This document shows, piece by piece, positions 9,408-19,623 of a stretch of 64,000 nt of DNA. Each line of letters begins with the position of its first letter. Position 1 is the first letter of the stretch. The notes below the pieces were generated by a model. The model was not told the DNA's origin, did not search any database, and saw only the letters and a program-made list of their open reading frames with translations. Both the position numbers and the translations under genes were made by a program. Source of the stretch: Candidatus Bipolaricaulota bacterium. GTDB taxonomy: Bacteria > Bipolaricaulota > Bipolaricaulia > M55B111. The DNA is taken from NCBI GenBank assembly GCA_021735245.1, contig JAIPHJ010000007.1, positions 1 through 64,000 of the forward strand. Direction: 5' to 3'.

Positions 9408-10310
9408 ATGTCCGTCGCTCAAAATTCAAGACGTGTTCTGGTTTCTTTTTTATTGGTTTTATTCACACTTGTCCTTCTCTTGGGATCTACCGGTGGGGTT
9501 GTTGCGGCAGGAGAAGAACTGGTATTGGCCACGACCACGAGTACCTACGATTCGGGACTTCTCGGTAAACTAAACCCAGTATTTGAGGAGAGGTTCAACG
9601 TAAAAGTTAAAACTATCGCGGTAGGAACGGGTGCAGCCATTAGACACGCCGAAAACGGTGATGCGGACGTAATTATGGTCCACGCCAGGCCGGCTGAAGA
9701 CGAATTCATGCGTGAAGGGTGGGGAGTCAACAGGCGGGATTTGATGTATAACGACTTCATTATAGTAGGTCCCGAAAACGATCCAGCCGGTGTGTCCGAC
9801 CTGGGTAAAGCTACCGACGCGTTCCGTAAGATTGCGGATTCCGAATCCAGGTTCGTCTCTCGGGGTGACGATTCCGGAACGAACAAAAAAGAACTCTCCG
9901 TATGGGATGCTGCTGGAGTAGAGCTCGGTGGAAAATGGTACCTCGAAATAGGTAAAGGTATGGGTGACGCTCTCGTTCAGGCGGATAGAATGGGAGCTTA
10001 CACTATGAGCGACAGAGGTACCTATCTGTCGATGAAGGACAATCTCGACCTCGAAATTCTCGTCCAGGGTCCGGTGAAAGGTGGAGATCCAGTTTTAATG
10101 AATCCTTACGGGGTAATTGCCGTAAATCCGGCAAAATACCCGTCCGTTAACTATTCAACGGCGATGGCTTACATAGGTTTCGTCACTTCCCCCGAGGGCC
10201 AAAAAATAATTGGAAACTACGAGGTAGAAGGCGAGCAGCTTTTCTTCCCTAATGCTCTAAGCGAAGAGCCAAACTTTAGCCAGTACGTACCGAAGGACTT
10301 CAGGAAATAG
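9408..10310 (+). CDS. tupA: Tungstate ABC transporter substrate-binding protein
   Basis: TupA-like: LATTTSTYDSGLL...VIMVHARPAEDEF...DDSGTNKKELSVW. Confidence 0.85.
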   Translation: MSVAQNSRRVLVSFLLVLFTLVLLLGSTGGVVAAGEELVLATTTSTYDSGLLGKLNPVFEERFNVKVKTIAVGTGAAIRHAENGDADVIMVHARPAEDEFMREGWGVNRRDLMYNDFIIVGPENDPAGVSDLGKATDAFRKIADSESRFVSRGDDSGTNKKELSVWDAAGVELGGKWYLEIGKGMGDALVQADRMGAYTMSDRGTYLSMKDNLDLEILVQGPVKGGDPVLMNPYGVIAVNPAKYPSVNYSTAMAYIGFVTSPEGQKIIGNYEVEGEQLFFPNALSEEPNFSQYVPKDFRK

Positions 10311-10352
10311 ATATAGGAATTTCCCAAAAACGTATAAAGTGCATAGGTTAAA

Positions 10353-11081
10353 TTGTTAATGGAATCTTTAGGGTTCTTTTTCAACGCCACCAGATCGGCG
10401 TTTGACCTGCTTATCGGCCTTGACCCTTATCTGTACAGCATCATAGGTGTTTCCCTGACCGTTTCCTTCTGGGCCCTGGTAATAAGCGGCACCTTCTCCG
10501 GGCTGGCGGCTTTCATCATTTCTTTCTTCCGATTCCCCGGTCGCAACTGGTTGAGCGTATTAGTTTACACCGGTATGGGTCTTCCTTCGGTCATTGTAGG
10601 ACTTTTCGTTCTACTGTTGCTGAGCAAGAACGGCCCTCTGGGTGGGTTTGGACTGCTCTGGACTCCGACGGCCATGGTAATCTCTCAGACGGTCCTGATA
10701 ACTCCCCTGGTTACCGGAGTGATGCTGTCCGGACTTGATTCGGTGGACGAAAGTGTAGTGGACGCAGCTACCTCTCTCGGGGCAAATTGGTGGCAGCGAA
10801 TCTGGACGGTAATTTATGAGGCAAGGTTTAGTTTTATAACGGCTTTAATCGCGGGTTTTGGGCGAGCCATTTCCGAAGTTGGTTCAGTTATTCTCGTGGG
10901 TGGAAATATAGTCTGGTCGAACGAGGTTTCTTATACGAGAACTTTAACCACGGCCATAGTCGTGGAAACCAGAAAAGGTAATTTCGATTCTGCTTTAGCC
11001 CTGGGCCTGGTGCTGTTAACGATAGTTCTCGCTATTAACATCGTGGTTACTCGGCTGAGGGGTAGCGGGTTTCATTATTGA
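10353..11081 (+). CDS. tupB: Tungstate ABC transporter permease
   Basis: Permease signature DSVDESVVDAATSLGANWWQRIWTVIYEAR; position in tup-like operon. ATG at 10359 is an alternative start. Confidence 0.85.
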   Translation: MLMESLGFFFNATRSAFDLLIGLDPYLYSIIGVSLTVSFWALVISGTFSGLAAFIISFFRFPGRNWLSVLVYTGMGLPSVIVGLFVLLLLSKNGPLGGFGLLWTPTAMVISQTVLITPLVTGVMLSGLDSVDESVVDAATSLGANWWQRIWTVIYEARFSFITALIAGFGRAISEVGSVILVGGNIVWSNEVSYTRTLTTAIVVETRKGNFDSALALGLVLLTIVLAINIVVTRLRGSGFHY

Positions 11082-11095
11082 TCGGGAGTAGAAAT

Positions 11096-11884
11096 ATGTC
11101 TATCGTGCTGTTAAAAGACGTTCAGTTTTCTTACGGGGAAGGACCACCGGTACTGGAAGGGGTCGATCTGGAATTAACCCGGGGAAATATTTCTGTTCTC
11201 ATGGGGCCCAGTGGGGTGGGTAAAACGACACTACTCAGGTTAATCAACTTACTGGAAAATCCTCTCAAGGGAGGAATTGTTCACAATTTTAAGGAGCTTT
11301 CCGGGGATGAAGGTTCCGACCCTCTATCGCTGCGGAGAAAAATGAGTTTCGTCTTTCAGGAGCCCGCTTTAATTGATTGTAGTGTAGGGGGCAACGTAGC
11401 GTACGGACTAATGACCCGTAGTGGATTTATCAATCACTTGTGGAAAAAAACTAAAAATATCTTCGCTTTTCTTTCAAGTAATTACAGATCAGTCGAGAAA
11501 AAGGTCGAACAGGCGCTGGCCCGTGTGGGCCTCGAAGATTATGGTAATCGGTCGATCAGAGCCCTATCAGCCGGTGAACACAGAAGGGTTTCCCTGGCAA
11601 GATCTCTAGTTACGAATCCTGAATTGCTCCTGCTCGACGAACCGACCGGTAACCTAGACCCCAGAAACACTTCAATAGTGGAAGATATAATTCGGGAAGT
11701 TAAGACCCGGAAAACTACCGTTTTTCTGGCATCCCACGACATGCACCAGGCTGAGCGTGTTGGTGAGGAGGTTTTTCTTCTCCTGGGCGGTGAGATAGTA
11801 GAAAGCGGTTCGGCCGAAAAAGTATTTAATTCGCCCAGAAACAAGCGAACGAAAGATTTCATCAACGGCAGATTGGTTTACTAA
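11096..11884 (+). CDS. tupC: Tungstate ABC transporter ATP-binding protein
   Basis: Walker A GPSGVGKTT, signature LSAGEHRRVSLARSL, Walker B LLLLDEPTGNLD. Confidence 0.85.
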   Translation: MSIVLLKDVQFSYGEGPPVLEGVDLELTRGNISVLMGPSGVGKTTLLRLINLLENPLKGGIVHNFKELSGDEGSDPLSLRRKMSFVFQEPALIDCSVGGNVAYGLMTRSGFINHLWKKTKNIFAFLSSNYRSVEKKVEQALARVGLEDYGNRSIRALSAGEHRRVSLARSLVTNPELLLLDEPTGNLDPRNTSIVEDIIREVKTRKTTVFLASHDMHQAERVGEEVFLLLGGEIVESGSAEKVFNSPRNKRTKDFINGRLVY

Positions 11885-12095
11885 TCAGCCTCCCTCCTGG
11901 CGGGCCTAATGGATATCCACTACTCAATCCAGTAAAATTTAACAATAGATAGTTGCTTTCTTGGCTAAAACAAAGTGAACGGTGGACGGGTACTTCCGGA
12001 GTCCTCCTAACAATAACTCTGACCCTCTACTTTCACAGTTCGAATCACGGTCTTTAGCGAGGCTTCACTTCAACGGATTTAAAAGGAGTTTTTCT

Positions 12096-13031
12096 ATGGG
12101 AACAAAGACCTTACCTGAGGAATCATTTGATGCAGCCAGTGACTTCGTGCTTCATTCCGCAAGAGCACTGGAAAGGAATACTTACAACTATTTTTTTAAC
12201 GGGGATAAACCAGCCAAATCCCTGAAAGAGCTGAAGAACTACCAGAACCCTGACGGCGGGTTTGGACACGGACTGGAACCTGACCTGAGACTACCTTACT
12301 CCTCGCCGATTTCCACCACGGTCGCATTTCGGCACGTGGAGAGACTGGGGGGAAATTCTGAAGTTGCCGAGGATCTCATTCAATCGGGAATTAGTTACCT
12401 GAAAAATTCTTTTCAACGTGAAGATGGTCGCTGGTTCGCCGTCCCGCCAGAAATCAACGATTTTCCCCACGCTCCGTGGTGGCATTACGACGAGTCTTCG
12501 GGTAAAACTCCGGAGGACGAATTCTGGGGAAATCCGACCGCGGAAATACTTGCTTACGGGTTGCGCTTCAACGGTTTTTCCGGGGACATTGACACGTCGT
12601 CATTATTAAAGAAAGCAATCCGGAATATCAACGAAAAAGAAAAATTTGATTCGGAACACGAAATTTATTGTTACTTAAAATTGTACGAAACTCTTCCCCG
12701 GGCAGAATCTAAGAAAATAAAAGATCAGTTAACTAATGCCGTGAATCGACTGGTCTGCACGGACCCTTCCGAATGGAGCAACTACGTTCCCCAGCCGCTT
12801 GAGTTCGTGACCGGCCCGGAGTCTTACAGGTTTGGCATATCTGATAGCATCCTGGAAGAGAATCTGGATTTCCTTATCGAAAGTATAAATGAGGACGGAG
12901 TAATAAAGCCCAGATGGGAGTGGGGTCAATTTGAATCCGAGTGGGAAAGAGCTGAACTCGAGTGGACAGGGATTTTGACACTTAAAGCGTTGATCCTTCT
13001 GGATAAATTTGACAGAATTTCCTGTAATTGA
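12096..13031 (+). CDS. Prenyltransferase/squalene-oxidase-repeat (alpha/alpha toroid)-like protein
   Basis: LKNYQNPDGGFGHGLEPDLRLPYSSP motif; likely start at MGTKTLPEES. Confidence 0.6.
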   Translation: MGTKTLPEESFDAASDFVLHSARALERNTYNYFFNGDKPAKSLKELKNYQNPDGGFGHGLEPDLRLPYSSPISTTVAFRHVERLGGNSEVAEDLIQSGISYLKNSFQREDGRWFAVPPEINDFPHAPWWHYDESSGKTPEDEFWGNPTAEILAYGLRFNGFSGDIDTSSLLKKAIRNINEKEKFDSEHEIYCYLKLYETLPRAESKKIKDQLTNAVNRLVCTDPSEWSNYVPQPLEFVTGPESYRFGISDSILEENLDFLIESINEDGVIKPRWEWGQFESEWERAELEWTGILTLKALILLDKFDRISCN

Positions 13032-13115
13032 ATACCGGAGTTAAATTATTCCCCAAACGTCCGTGACCTACCCTGGATTAATCCGAGATTACAGGTCCGG
13101 GGGGAGTTATCTTAA

Positions 13116-14294
13116 ATGGAAGTAGTTCACTTTTCCGATACCCATCTTGGCTATAGAGAATTTCATCGGACCGATCCAGAGACAGGCATAAATCAACGAG
13201 AACAGGACGTCTACGATTCATTCAACGGTATAGTTGATAGGATTCTGGAGATAGACCCGAATCTCGCACTCCACGCCGGGGATCTTTTTGACAACGTTCG
13301 GCCGACGAATCGCGCTGTCAACCTTGCAATTGAGCAGTTCTCCAGGCTTTCAGAAGCAAACATCCCTACAGTGGTAATTGCCGGAAATCACGACACGCCA
13401 AAAATATCCACCACCGGGACTATAACCCGGGCTCTAGACAGATTGACAAATATTGACGCAGTAACGGCGGACCCCGATGGTGACAGCACCGGCTATCGAA
13501 AGATACCGGTGGGTCCGACCCTTGTTCACGCGGTCTCCGATACACCAACTGAAGAAGAACTTGCCGAGCGGGTAAAAAGACTTGAGCCGGATAAGGACTA
13601 TCGCTGGAATATTCTGGTGCTCCATGCCGGTATCGGGACACTCGAAGACCAGGTATACTCGGGAGAATTCAATGAACACCACGTGAATAAAGGCCTGCTG
13701 GAGCAGAGTGGCTTTGATTACGTCGCCTTGGGACACTATCACAAGCGGATGGAGATTGATATGCCCTCGAAAACCAAAGTGGTATACTGTGGTGCCCCCG
13801 AACGATATTCGTTTAACGAATCTGACTACGAACCTGGTTTTCTTCGGGTACATTTTAACGATGAAGGAGTAAGTTACGACGAAGAACTGATAGAAACCAG
13901 AAATTTTATAAGTCTCGACACCGTAGACGGTGAGGGCCGTTCCGTACGAGAAATTCAGGAAGAAATCGAATCACGGTTGCCGGATGGTAGCGAAGTAGAA
14001 GAGAGTCTTGTCTCACTTAAAATAACGGGTATTAACGCTGCCTCTTATTCCCTGCTGGAAGAAAAGTGTCTCGCCGGTCTGCGGGATAGAGCTTTCGAGA
14101 CAAATTTCCAGGTAATTGGACCGGAAGAACTTCAAGGGGAAAATTCCTCTCTCACCTTCTCCGACCTCAGGACGGAATTTTCCAACTTCATGAACGATAG
14201 AGCTGAAATTTCCGACGAGCTTGACTCCGAACAGCTAATAGAAACCGGCCAAAAGTACCTGGGAATTGCTCTCGGAGAGGAGGACGAAAGTTGA
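13116..14294 (+). CDS. sbcD: SbcD/Mre11-like exonuclease
   Basis: FSDTHLGYREF, HAGDLFDNVRPTNRA, IAGNHDTP, LHAG, ALGHYHKR phosphoesterase motifs. Confidence 0.85.
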   Translation: MEVVHFSDTHLGYREFHRTDPETGINQREQDVYDSFNGIVDRILEIDPNLALHAGDLFDNVRPTNRAVNLAIEQFSRLSEANIPTVVIAGNHDTPKISTTGTITRALDRLTNIDAVTADPDGDSTGYRKIPVGPTLVHAVSDTPTEEELAERVKRLEPDKDYRWNILVLHAGIGTLEDQVYSGEFNEHHVNKGLLEQSGFDYVALGHYHKRMEIDMPSKTKVVYCGAPERYSFNESDYEPGFLRVHFNDEGVSYDEELIETRNFISLDTVDGEGRSVREIQEEIESRLPDGSEVEESLVSLKITGINAASYSLLEEKCLAGLRDRAFETNFQVIGPEELQGENSSLTFSDLRTEFSNFMNDRAEISDELDSEQLIETGQKYLGIALGEEDES

Positions 14295-16690
14295 TAATAA
14301 GGGAATTAAGGCTTGAGAATTTTCGTTGCTTCGACGACCAGAATTTCGAATTTCCGGAAGGAGTAATTGGAATTCTCGGACCCAACGGTTCCGGCAAGTC
14401 TACTATTCTTGAGGCACTTTCCTGGGCTCTTTACGGAAGTACCGCCCTAAGGACGAACCGGGATGACCTCCGACTGGACAGCGCCTCTGATTCAGCAACC
14501 TGTAGCGTGAATATGGAGTTCGAGCTGGACGGGGAGAGTTACGAGCTTGAACGAAGGATGACGGGAAAAACGTTATCCCCCCGGGCGCACATTAAGAATT
14601 CGGAAGAGACGCTCGCTGAAAGCTTTCAGGGGGTAACTCAATACGTAGAGGAAGAACTTCTCAGGATGAAAGAGAGTTCCTTTTTCCGGAGTGTTTTCTC
14701 GAAACAGAACGAGGTTAGAGAGCTATCCAGCGGTGGTCCGGAAGAAAGGCGTCAGCTGTTTGCCAAGTTGCTCGATATCGACAGGATAAAGGCAGCAAGG
14801 CGAAAGATAGATGCGGACGCCCGCAAGAAAAGGCAACGCGCCGAAGCTCTAGAAGACCAGCTGGGAAGTTTAGAGGAAATGGAAAAGTGCCTGCAGGAAA
14901 AAGAAGAGAGAAAAACAGAGTTAAGCAAAAAAGTCACTTCCCTTGAAGAAATACTCGGCGAATTAAACGACGATATAGCCCGTAAAGAAAGGGAATTTCA
15001 AGAACTGGAAAACAGCAAGGACGAACTCAATAATCTTGAAAAAAGACGGGAGAATTTAAAGGCCAGGATACTTAGCTACAGAGAAAATATTGAAGAAAGG
15101 GAAGAAGAACTGGAGCAGCTCAATTGTAAAAAAGAAAAAGCAAAGGGGCTAAAGGACTCAGCGGATGACTACGAAAAGTTGGAACGACATAAAGCCGAGT
15201 TAGAAGAAAAAAAGGACCTGTATCGTGATAAAGAGGAACTAAAATCCAAACTGGAATCCAGAGAAAAAGATATAAATCAGGAAAGAAAAAATCTGGAAGG
15301 GAAAAAGGGAAAACTTCAGAGCTACGCGGAGGTGCCCGAGAAACTCGAAAAAAAGAGGTCCGAAAAGAAGCAAAAAGACGAGCAAATAACGAAATTGAAG
15401 GCTCGAATCGCCGAAATCGAAAGCTCGATCGACAGACACGAAGAAGATTTAGAGGAATTAAGGGTAAAAGAGGAAAACGTGGAAAAGCTGGGTACCGAAG
15501 GCGAATGCCCAGTATGCAAAAGACCTCTGGACGACGACTACGAGGCAGTAATTGACCACTACCGGGACGATATTGAGGAAGCAAAAGAGGCGATTAAGGA
15601 GTTTCGGGAAGAGAAAACGGAAGTCCTGAGGAACCTGGAGGAGGCTGAGACTAAAAAAGCAAAACTAAAGAAGATGATAACCGAGCTAGAGGAAAAGAAC
15701 CAGAAAAGGAGTTCCCTGGCTGATCAGATAAAGGAAAATCGGAAAAGGATCGAACGGCTGAAAGAATTAAGCGAAGAACTGAAAGAAGAACTTGAAAACC
15801 TGGGAGAAATCGACTACGACGAGGAAAAGTACCGTAAAGTAAAACGAGAGCTGGAAACCTTAAAGGAGGATTACGACCGATACAGGAGTCTCCTGGCGGA
15901 AACAAAACGGGTTCCCGAAGTAGAGGATAAACTGGACGAATTACGGGACAAACTTAAAAAGACCGAGGCGGAGCTCCAGAAGGTAAAAGGACGAATAGAG
16001 GACCTCGAATTCGACGAGGAAAAGTTTAACGAACTAAGAAAAAACCTGAAGGAAAAAAGAAAAGAAAAGGACGCAATTAAGGACAGCTACGCTGAGAAAA
16101 GCGAAAAACTGGCAGAGCTGAAAGCGGAAATTAACCACCTGGAAGATGATATATCCGAAGAGAAAAAGAAGCGAGAGAAGCTAAGCGAGTTACAGGAGGA
16201 TAGGCTATTGCTGGAAAGAGTTTCCAGCTATTTTGATCAGTTTAGACTTGATCTGCTAAACCGTATTCGACCACTGCTCTCTCGACGCGCTTCCAGCCTT
16301 CTCGCACGCACCACGGACGGACGCTATCGAAAGCTTACCATCGACGATAATTATCTCGTCCACGTTTACGAGGACGGAAAACCCTATCCTCTTGACAGGT
16401 TCTCCGGGGGCGAGACGGATCTCGCCAACCTCTGTCTGCGGGTAGCGATTTCGGAGCTCGTAGCTCGTCGATCCGGAAGACCGATAAACTTCATTGTGCT
16501 GGACGAGATATTTGGCAGCCAGGACCAGCAGCGCCGGCAAAATATTCTCAAAGCACTCAGAAGTCTGGACGAATTATTCGGTCAGATATTCCTTATCACC
16601 CATTCAGAAGAGGTAAAAGATAGACTGGATAACGTCCTGCTACTATCCAGAGAGAGCCACGGTACGACCGCCGTTCAGGAACTTTTCTGA
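14291..16690 (+). CDS. sbcC: SbcC/Rad50-like ATPase with zinc hook
   Basis: GPNGSGKST Walker A, CPVCKRPL zinc hook, LDRFSGGETDLANLCLRVAIS signature and FIVLDEIFGSQD Walker B. 4-nt overlap with the SbcD-like gene. Confidence 0.9.
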   Translation: MIIRELRLENFRCFDDQNFEFPEGVIGILGPNGSGKSTILEALSWALYGSTALRTNRDDLRLDSASDSATCSVNMEFELDGESYELERRMTGKTLSPRAHIKNSEETLAESFQGVTQYVEEELLRMKESSFFRSVFSKQNEVRELSSGGPEERRQLFAKLLDIDRIKAARRKIDADARKKRQRAEALEDQLGSLEEMEKCLQEKEERKTELSKKVTSLEEILGELNDDIARKEREFQELENSKDELNNLEKRRENLKARILSYRENIEEREEELEQLNCKKEKAKGLKDSADDYEKLERHKAELEEKKDLYRDKEELKSKLESREKDINQERKNLEGKKGKLQSYAEVPEKLEKKRSEKKQKDEQITKLKARIAEIESSIDRHEEDLEELRVKEENVEKLGTEGECPVCKRPLDDDYEAVIDHYRDDIEEAKEAIKEFREEKTEVLRNLEEAETKKAKLKKMITELEEKNQKRSSLADQIKENRKRIERLKELSEELKEELENLGEIDYDEEKYRKVKRELETLKEDYDRYRSLLAETKRVPEVEDKLDELRDKLKKTEAELQKVKGRIEDLEFDEEKFNELRKNLKEKRKEKDAIKDSYAEKSEKLAELKAEINHLEDDISEEKKKREKLSELQEDRLLLERVSSYFDQFRLDLLNRIRPLLSRRASSLLARTTDGRYRKLTIDDNYLVHVYEDGKPYPLDRFSGGETDLANLCLRVAISELVARRSGRPINFIVLDEIFGSQDQQRRQNILKALRSLDELFGQIFLITHSEEVKDRLDNVLLLSRESHGTTAVQELF

Positions 16691-16842
16691 GATTAAAGAA
16701 GTCGCTTAAATCCTCACTAACCCCGCCTACAGGCCGGGTATTTTGCGTGATCTTGCTAAATTGAGCAGTATCCACAAGGGTATTTTGCAAGTGAGATTTG
16801 GTCCGGCACCCGGTAGACAAAATCGATAAAAGCTCAGACGAA

Positions 16843-19623
16843 TTATAAACTTACTAACTTACCACTCTTCGTGTAGAAAATTTGACCGACCACTTCTCTG
16901 TCCGGGTACTCGTTGGACACGGCTTCAACATAAAGGTCGAGCTGTTTCCTGTATTCTGATTCGTTGGCCCTGTCCAGGTCGGTCTTAAAGTCAATCACCT
17001 GAACTCTGTCGTCGAGAACGTGCACGAGGTCGATCGACCCGTGGTAAACACATTTACCTTCGCTTTCTTCCCAGGGTATTAGGACTTCCTGCTCGGGATA
17101 CAGTTTACCCGAAAGAGAATTTATAAATTCACTGACGTTCTTCCTGTCTGCTTCCCCTCCCTCCTCTTCGATAGCCTCGCCTTCTTCTCCCCGGGCGACT
17201 TTTTCGGCGAACTCGTGGATCATGGTTCCAAACTTCGTTCCTCTTCCGTCCGACCTCTCGGCCGAAGAAAAGTCGACGACGCTGTGTACCGGCCTTTTCT
17301 CCGGACGACTTGATTCCGGTGGTTCCACGCGAAGCACTTCCTTCCCCCCGGTCTGACGAGAGACGGTTATTCCCTCAACCTCGGGTTCCGTCTCCTCGGG
17401 CTCTATATCCAGTTCCTGGAAAAATCTTCCCTCTTTCCCCTTTTCGGCCGAAATGAATAGGTAGTTTTCCGCTCTTGTCATAGCAACGTAGAGCAGCCTT
17501 CGCTCTTCGTCGTAATCTATCCCTGAAACTCTTGACGTCAGATAGGTACTGAGGTCGTCATAGAGGAAACTATCCGACTGTGAATAGGCTTTACGGGCTC
17601 TCAAACCTATTACGTCGTCGTAAAATATCCTCTTCCCGTCGGAATTGGTACTGGGGAAAGTATGTTCATTCATATTGGCCAGGAATACGACCGGGTATTC
17701 CAGTCCCTTGGCTGCGTGAATTGTCTGAACCTTTGCCGCTTCCTCACTTGAACTATCGACTTCGTACGTCTCGTTTCCGGAGATATTTTTCTCTATGAAC
17801 CTGACCACGGAACCCAGATTCATGTAGGATGCGTCGAAGGCGTTCTGAAGTACCTCTATAATTGCGTCCGTGAAAGTGTTATCGAAACCGTAACGTACGA
17901 AAACCATCCTCGCTACGGCCCCGACGTCGTAGGCCTCTTCCAGCTCGCCCAGAAACTCCAGCGCATCCGGGGGAAAGTTTCCGTTCTCTAAAATGGACTC
18001 TACTTCGGCAATATTATAACCGGCCTCGTCCAGTATCACGCTCCAGCCTCTTCTGGAATCTCTGCCTTCCATTACTCTCAACCACGCGAGCAGGAGTATT
18101 CCGGGGTCAGTTTTGAATATTTCAGCCCCCCCTTCGTAGGATACGGGGACCCCTAGTTCACGGGCTTTCTTGTCCAGTTCACGGGCAAAAGCCCTGTTTC
18201 GGGAAAATATAGCCACGTCACTGTACTCCACCGGCTTACCCGCTATTCGGTGATCCCCACCTTCTACTACTTCTACCACCCTGGAGAGGACGGCCTCGAC
18301 TTCCGATTCCGAAACAAATGCGCGGATATCCGTTGTTTTTTTGTCCTTTGCTGCTTTTAGCGAAACTACGTCGCGATCCAGGTTGACCTCTTCCCCTTTC
18401 CTCCCCGATACTTTTAGTGCTCTTTCGGAAAAATCCAGTATTGCCTGGGATGAGCGATAGTTACGTCTGAGCGATATCTGGTTAACCTTTCCTCGATCGT
18501 AGGGAGTCCGGCGCCTGTCTCTGTTTAGTTGTTCGTAGTAATTTTCGAATCTTTCCTCGAATTTGGTGATGTTCTTTACCGAGGCATACTGAAACCCGAA
18601 TATGCTCTGTTTCCAGTCACCGACTGCAAGTATATTACCCGTACTGGAAAGGAGAAGCGATAGTTTGAACTGAATTTCGTTCGTATCCTGGAACTCATCT
18701 ATCATTACGTATTCGAATTGGTTTGAATCACGTAATTGATCTGCTTCCATGAGTAGGACGTAGGCAAACATCAGCTGGAAGGAGAAGTTCAGGTAGTTTC
18801 GGCCCAGGGCGTAATCTATATACTCCAGGAAGAGGTCGTGGATAAACCGTAACAGGTCACGCCTTTCTTCTCTGAACGCTTCCCTCATGATCTGAGGATC
18901 TACCTTTTTGCCCTTCTTTACGTCCTGTTTGTTCCTGACCTCTTCTGAATTGAAAGTCCTGTCTTTCATTCCGGATAACCGATTTAGCAATTTCGACTGC
19001 CTGTTTCCCCTTTTTCCGGGAAGAGGGGCGTTGGTTTTCTCCAGCTGGCCCAGGTACTCTTCGTAATCACCCGAAAGGAGTTTTTCTCCGTCCCTGTACC
19101 AGCCTGATTTTTTGGGAAATATTCCTTTTACCGCAAGGGATTTGATTAATTCGAGCAAGTGAGCATCTTTGTAGACCGCCCGGTAGAAATCGTTATACTC
19201 CGGATGGCTCTCCCTGAAGTTATCGTAAAAGTTTGAAAATTCTCCCATTTCCTGGACCCGGTTCGATAAAGTTCTGGTGTTCCCCGTTATAACTTCGTCC
19301 AGCCCGAGAATAGCCGGTGCGTCGAACCCATCTCTAATCAATAACTGCTGACAGAATCCGTGGAAAGTCGAAATGGGTGCGTCCCTCAGCTCGGATAGAT
19401 CGTAGTTACAGTAGTTAATTATTTCGTCCCTCATGTTTTCTGCGGCGTTTTCCGTGAAGGTCGCAAGAAATATTTCTTCCGGGTTCGTTCCGCGCTCCAG
19501 AAGCCTGGCGTACCGCCGGGACACCGTAAACGTCTTCCCCGTACCGGCACCGGCATCTACAAGGTAAACACCTTCAGTATTTTCGATAAGTTTTTGCTGG
19601 TTTCCTTTCGGTTCAGGGCTCAT
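16843..19623 (-). CDS. UvrD/AddA-like superfamily 1 helicase with C-terminal PD-(D/E)XK nuclease
   Basis: VDAGAGTGKTFTVSRRYARLL Walker A; MIDEFQDTNEIQ; TIHAAKGLEYPVVFLANM; C-terminal HGSIDLVHVLDDRVQVIDFKTD nuclease motif. Confidence 0.85.
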   Translation of the reverse strand: MSPEPKGNQQKLIENTEGVYLVDAGAGTGKTFTVSRRYARLLERGTNPEEIFLATFTENAAENMRDEIINYCNYDLSELRDAPISTFHGFCQQLLIRDGFDAPAILGLDEVITGNTRTLSNRVQEMGEFSNFYDNFRESHPEYNDFYRAVYKDAHLLELIKSLAVKGIFPKKSGWYRDGEKLLSGDYEEYLGQLEKTNAPLPGKRGNRQSKLLNRLSGMKDRTFNSEEVRNKQDVKKGKKVDPQIMREAFREERRDLLRFIHDLFLEYIDYALGRNYLNFSFQLMFAYVLLMEADQLRDSNQFEYVMIDEFQDTNEIQFKLSLLLSSTGNILAVGDWKQSIFGFQYASVKNITKFEERFENYYEQLNRDRRRTPYDRGKVNQISLRRNYRSSQAILDFSERALKVSGRKGEEVNLDRDVVSLKAAKDKKTTDIRAFVSESEVEAVLSRVVEVVEGGDHRIAGKPVEYSDVAIFSRNRAFARELDKKARELGVPVSYEGGAEIFKTDPGILLLAWLRVMEGRDSRRGWSVILDEAGYNIAEVESILENGNFPPDALEFLGELEEAYDVGAVARMVFVRYGFDNTFTDAIIEVLQNAFDASYMNLGSVVRFIEKNISGNETYEVDSSSEEAAKVQTIHAAKGLEYPVVFLANMNEHTFPSTNSDGKRIFYDDVIGLRARKAYSQSDSFLYDDLSTYLTSRVSGIDYDEERRLLYVAMTRAENYLFISAEKGKEGRFFQELDIEPEETEPEVEGITVSRQTGGKEVLRVEPPESSRPEKRPVHSVVDFSSAERSDGRGTKFGTMIHEFAEKVARGEEGEAIEEEGGEADRKNVSEFINSLSGKLYPEQEVLIPWEESEGKCVYHGSIDLVHVLDDRVQVIDFKTDLDRANESEYRKQLDLYVEAVSNEYPDREVVGQIFYTKSGKLVSL

